38,190 nt of DNA. Origin: an uncultured Pelagibacteraceae bacterium (lineage in GTDB: Bacteria; Pseudomonadota; Alphaproteobacteria; Pelagibacterales; AG-422-B15). The position numbers and the translations under genes were made by a program. Each line of letters opens with the position of its first letter. The stretch's first letter is position 1. The notes below the pieces were generated by a model that had not been told where the DNA came from, ran no database searches, and saw only the letters and a program-made list of their open reading frames with translations. Shown here one piece after another: positions 35,653 through 38,190 of this stretch. The stretch is taken from the NCBI GenBank assembly GCA_902526565.1, contig CABZLP010000002.1, forward strand, positions 1 through 38,190, written 5' to 3'.

Positions 35653-35871
35653 ATGAAATTATTTCAAGTCCATACAGGTTTCTATGATCCTAATATTTCA
35701 GACGGTTTTTATGAAGGTCATACCAATTTTTTTGTTTGTGCAAAAGATGAAAAAGATGCTCGAAAAAAAGTGAAAGAAAAAAAAGAATATAAAAATTTCA
35801 AAATGCACATTGATGGCATTCAAGAAATAACTACAGTAGACAACTATCGAGTGAAGTTAACTAAGTTTTAA
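35653..35871 (+). CDS. DUF1543 domain protein
   Basis: A 72-aa protein starting MKLFQVHTGFYDPNISDGFYEGHTNFF, which fits the DUF1543 pattern (M-K-L-F-x-V-x-x-G-x-Y-D-P followed by E-x-H), then an alpha-helical lysine-rich stretch with AKDEKDARKKVKEKK. The family has no established function. The stop overlaps the stop of the carboxylesterase gene by 3 nt on the opposite strand. A TATTAA at 35642-35647, 5 nt before the ATG, would again give a leaderless or near-leaderless transcript. Confidence 0.78.
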   Translation: MKLFQVHTGFYDPNISDGFYEGHTNFFVCAKDEKDARKKVKEKKEYKNFKMHIDGIQEITTVDNYRVKLTKF

Positions 35872-37703
35872 GCCTTAGCACACTTACCGTTCATAAAAGT
35901 TCTATAAATCTCATCAACTTCTTCATCAGTTAGAGTAGTTCTATTGAACATTCTATAAATAATGTAGCACTTCTGATCAACGGCTATGCTCTCACTTGAT
36001 ATTCCTTGCAGAATAGAGTTAGCTGATAAAGTATTGTTAAACATTGCGATTCCTTTATCGTTAACTGAGTCAAATACAATAAACCTCTCATTGTTATTTG
36101 TTTTATTCCATGGTTTCCACTCAGTAGACATATCATATGGGACATTATTCGGATCTCCATCGTAAGCAAAATTTACCCAATACTGTCCCATTTTTGTTGA
36201 AAGGTCCAAATCGGTAGCCCGATTGTTTTCATTGTACATTATGTCATTTATCGCATCAGAGCTTTCGCCTAATAAACCATCAGATTTAAAAATAAACGCC
36301 AACTCCATTCCATGTGCTGCACCTAGTAGATTAGGCAGATCAACACCTAAATAAACATTTTGTTCATCCCAATCAAATCGATAAGCATATACATTTGATT
36401 TTTTGTAATTTGATGTAAAGTCTGATGGTAGATCTACAGCTCCATATTTCCATGATTCTGCCATGTATTTAGCGTAGATATCATAATACTTTGGATCTTT
36501 AGGTTTTACATATAAATCAAGATATTCCGATATTGAACTTAAGAAGGATAATGGCCTATTGACATATTCATCGTTCATAAACATAAATAGTTTATCTTCA
36601 TCTCGTGTTGAACCAAATATCATAGGTTTGTCATACATGTCACCATCTCTATAAGCTCCATAGATTCCCTTATTTGGAATTATTACTCCATCAGGTATTA
36701 CATTCGGAACATCAATTAATCCCGCCGCATCAGGTCTTGGTCTATAATATGATATAATGTCCTTCGCATCGGCAGATCTTAAAAGGTCAACAGAAAGCAT
36801 CTGATTGCTCATGAAATTTGAAATTTGCTCATCAGATATTGACGCGTTCTTTGATTTAATCAAGTGTCTTAATAAACTTTTTGATCCCGCTCTTTCATTA
36901 TTTTCTGCATAATCTAAAGAGTCTGAGCCAAGATAGCCGCTTTGAGAAATACCTCTTTGAAACAAGTCTTTACTTAAAGGTGAAGTCATAAGTGAAATTA
37001 CATTTCTTGCTCCAGCAGACTCACCAAAAATGGTAATGTTATTTGGGTCGCCATTAAAATCTGAAATATTCTCATTAACCCACTCAAGCGATTTTATGAT
37101 ATCGAGAGTTCCAAAATTTGCGCTTTGATCAAGTTCATTATCTGAGTCTTTATTTAAATCACTGTAAGCAAACCATCCAAAGGGACCTAATCTATAGTTT
37201 GTTGTGACTAAGATTACATCATGTTCCATTATGAAATCACCAGAAGTATATAAGTTTGAAGCTGAATAACCCCAAGTATTTCCACCTCCGTGTATCCAAA
37301 ACATTACTGGCAATTTTTTTTTACTGTTGTATGCCTTTTCTGAAAGATAAATATTTAAATAAAGACAGTCCTCAGATCCAATTATCGAACCTTCCTCAAT
37401 ACCGTCCATTGAATCATAAAAATTACTTACTTGCATACATCTATTGGGCAATGTTTTAGCTTCAAAAGTATTAGGGAGTTGATCCAATTCTCTTGGAGCC
37501 TTCCATCTTAAATCACCTATTGGAGGCTTTGCAAAAGGAATTCCTACAAACGAAATTGTTTTTTTATCTCCTTTTTCTTTTTTTATTGAACCGATAAATT
37601 CTGTATTTTTTACTTTAAAGGCGTACGAGACCTCTGCATGCAATGAGCCGACTTGCAGAAATATAAAAGAGACTAAGGCTATAATTATTTTATTTACTAT
37701 CAT
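35868..37703 (-). CDS. secreted type-B carboxylesterase
   Basis: A 611-aa alpha/beta-hydrolase of the carboxylesterase type B (cholinesterase-like) family. Residues 1-23 form a signal peptide ending LHA. The oxyanion-hole motif HGGG is at 138-141, EDCLYLN at 111-117, and the nucleophile motif GESAG at 227-231 with Ser229. The likely catalytic histidine is in AAHGMELAF near the C-terminal third; the acid is probably in the DRDEDK-like stretch near TRDEDKLF. It hydrolyses carboxylic esters, probably in the periplasm or outside the cell; the substrate is unknown. The start overlaps the end of the upstream NAD(P)H-hydrate gene by 14 nt. Confidence 0.93.
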   Translation of the reverse strand: MIVNKIIIALVSFIFLQVGSLHAEVSYAFKVKNTEFIGSIKKEKGDKKTISFVGIPFAKPPIGDLRWKAPRELDQLPNTFEAKTLPNRCMQVSNFYDSMDGIEEGSIIGSEDCLYLNIYLSEKAYNSKKKLPVMFWIHGGGNTWGYSASNLYTSGDFIMEHDVILVTTNYRLGPFGWFAYSDLNKDSDNELDQSANFGTLDIIKSLEWVNENISDFNGDPNNITIFGESAGARNVISLMTSPLSKDLFQRGISQSGYLGSDSLDYAENNERAGSKSLLRHLIKSKNASISDEQISNFMSNQMLSVDLLRSADAKDIISYYRPRPDAAGLIDVPNVIPDGVIIPNKGIYGAYRDGDMYDKPMIFGSTRDEDKLFMFMNDEYVNRPLSFLSSISEYLDLYVKPKDPKYYDIYAKYMAESWKYGAVDLPSDFTSNYKKSNVYAYRFDWDEQNVYLGVDLPNLLGAAHGMELAFIFKSDGLLGESSDAINDIMYNENNRATDLDLSTKMGQYWVNFAYDGDPNNVPYDMSTEWKPWNKTNNNERFIVFDSVNDKGIAMFNNTLSANSILQGISSESIAVDQKCYIIYRMFNRTTLTDEEVDEIYRTFMNGKCAKA

Positions 37704-38190
37704 TAGCTTGCGAATGGAGTTTTTTAATCATCAAAGGAATGTTGTCAATAAGATCTTCAGCAATAAGTCCAGGACCTATCATTTCCCCAAGTTTTGAGTG
37801 TATATATGCACCAGCACAAGTTGCATCAAATGCCTTCATTTTATTTTCTCCAACGAGAGAAGCAATGATTCCGGCAAGAACGTCGCCTGATCCTGCTGTC
37901 GCCAAATATGGAGCTTCGCTAGAGTTTATTACAACATTGCCGTCAGGGCTGGCTATAACTGTATCTGCACCTTTTAATAAAACTATACTTCCAGCTAACT
38001 TTGCTGCTTCAATGCATCTAAGAACTTTATCTTTTATTGATGCGATATCTTCACCGAATAATCTTTTAAATTCACCCTCATGAGGCGTGAGTATTGTATG
38101 CGGATAGGTATCTATGAATAATTCTTCTGGATTTTTTTCAAAACATGTAATTGCGTCTGCATCAATAACACAATGATTCACAAAAGCTAA
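37690..38190 (-). CDS. nnr: NAD(P)H-hydrate dehydratase domain (Nnr/NnrD), 5' part beyond the window
   Basis: C-terminal part of the ADP/ATP-dependent dehydratase that repairs hydrated NAD(P)H. Visible motifs are VIDADAI, TPHEGEFKRLFG, VLLKGADTVIASP, and ATAGSGDVLAGIIASL with the catalytic aspartate, then GAYIHSKLGEMIG. The frame remains open to the window edge (167 codons), and the GTG at 38181 inside it is not a real start because the conserved VIDADA strand would be cut. In most bacteria this domain follows a YjeF N-terminal epimerase in one ~500-aa protein; that part would lie to the right. It overlaps the esterase start by 14 nt. Confidence 0.92.
   Translation of the reverse strand, partial: LAFVNHCVIDADAITCFEKNPEELFIDTYPHTILTPHEGEFKRLFGEDIASIKDKVLRCIEAAKLAGSIVLLKGADTVIASPDGNVVINSSEAPYLATAGSGDVLAGIIASLVGENKMKAFDATCAGAYIHSKLGEMIGPGLIAEDLIDNIPLMIKKLHSQANDSK

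Noticed and set aside
1..38190. CRISPR arrays, transposase genes or insertion-sequence ends.
   Set aside because: No regularly spaced repeats and no transposase or recombinase-like protein was seen on either strand; the only sizeable repeats are the tRNA-Leu and TGTCCTCAG pairs.

Overview
The window is a gene-dense, AT-rich bacterial chromosome segment. The organism is most likely a streamlined marine alphaproteobacterium (SAR11-, HIMB59- or SAR116-like). This is inferred from three things: the gene order nuoA-N, birA, coaX, rnj, mce, DUF1467, proS, lolC; the short alphaproteobacterial type of prolyl-tRNA synthetase; and the second core block tRNA-Leu, tig, clpP, clpX, lon, hupB, tRNA-Val, tRNA-Asp. 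No marker here fixes the genus.

Region 1 (1-20534, all minus strand) is one long run of 21 genes with gaps of at most 5 nt or short overlaps. It holds the complete 14-subunit respiratory complex I (nuoA to nuoN), then biotin protein ligase, type III pantothenate kinase, RNase J, methylmalonyl-CoA epimerase, a DUF1467 membrane protein, prolyl-tRNA synthetase and a lipoprotein-export permease (lolC) cut by the left edge. NuoG carries an unusual insertion near its C-terminus.

Region 2 (20535-26453) is accessory. A 354-bp spacer separates nuoA from a plus-strand set: SMP-30/gluconolactonase-like protein, GST-like protein, flavodoxin-fold oxidoreductase, a small membrane protein and a cobalamin-binding-type protein. 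Two of these genes have a -10-like hexamer exactly 6 nt before the ATG, suggesting leaderless mRNAs. On the minus strand follow a four-helix membrane protein, a stranded tmRNA/tRNA 3'-end fragment and a secreted neutral-ceramidase-like hydrolase.

Region 3 (26454-33225, minus strand) is a core protein-quality-control block: tRNA-Asp, tRNA-Val, hupB with a clear terminator, lon, clpX, clpP, tig and tRNA-Leu(UAG). The tig start codon lies only 4 nt after the tRNA-Leu CCA.

Region 4 (33177-34524) is the most unusual part. A 98-bp repeat, made of the 5' 49 nt of tRNA-Leu plus its upstream flank, occurs twice exactly 1250 bp apart. Just inside each copy lies an identical tandem repeat (TGTCCTCAG twice, 11-bp period). 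Between them is a single membrane-protein gene of unknown function and no integrase. This is the layout of attL/attR core sites with integrase arm sites, so the segment may be a minimal, cargo-only integrative element that depends on an integrase supplied in trans.

Region 5 (34561-38190) holds a D-2-hydroxyacid dehydrogenase, a 44-aa DUF2256 zinc-ribbon-like gene, a DUF1543 gene, a secreted type-B carboxylesterase, and the 3' part of an NAD(P)H-hydrate repair enzyme cut by the right edge.
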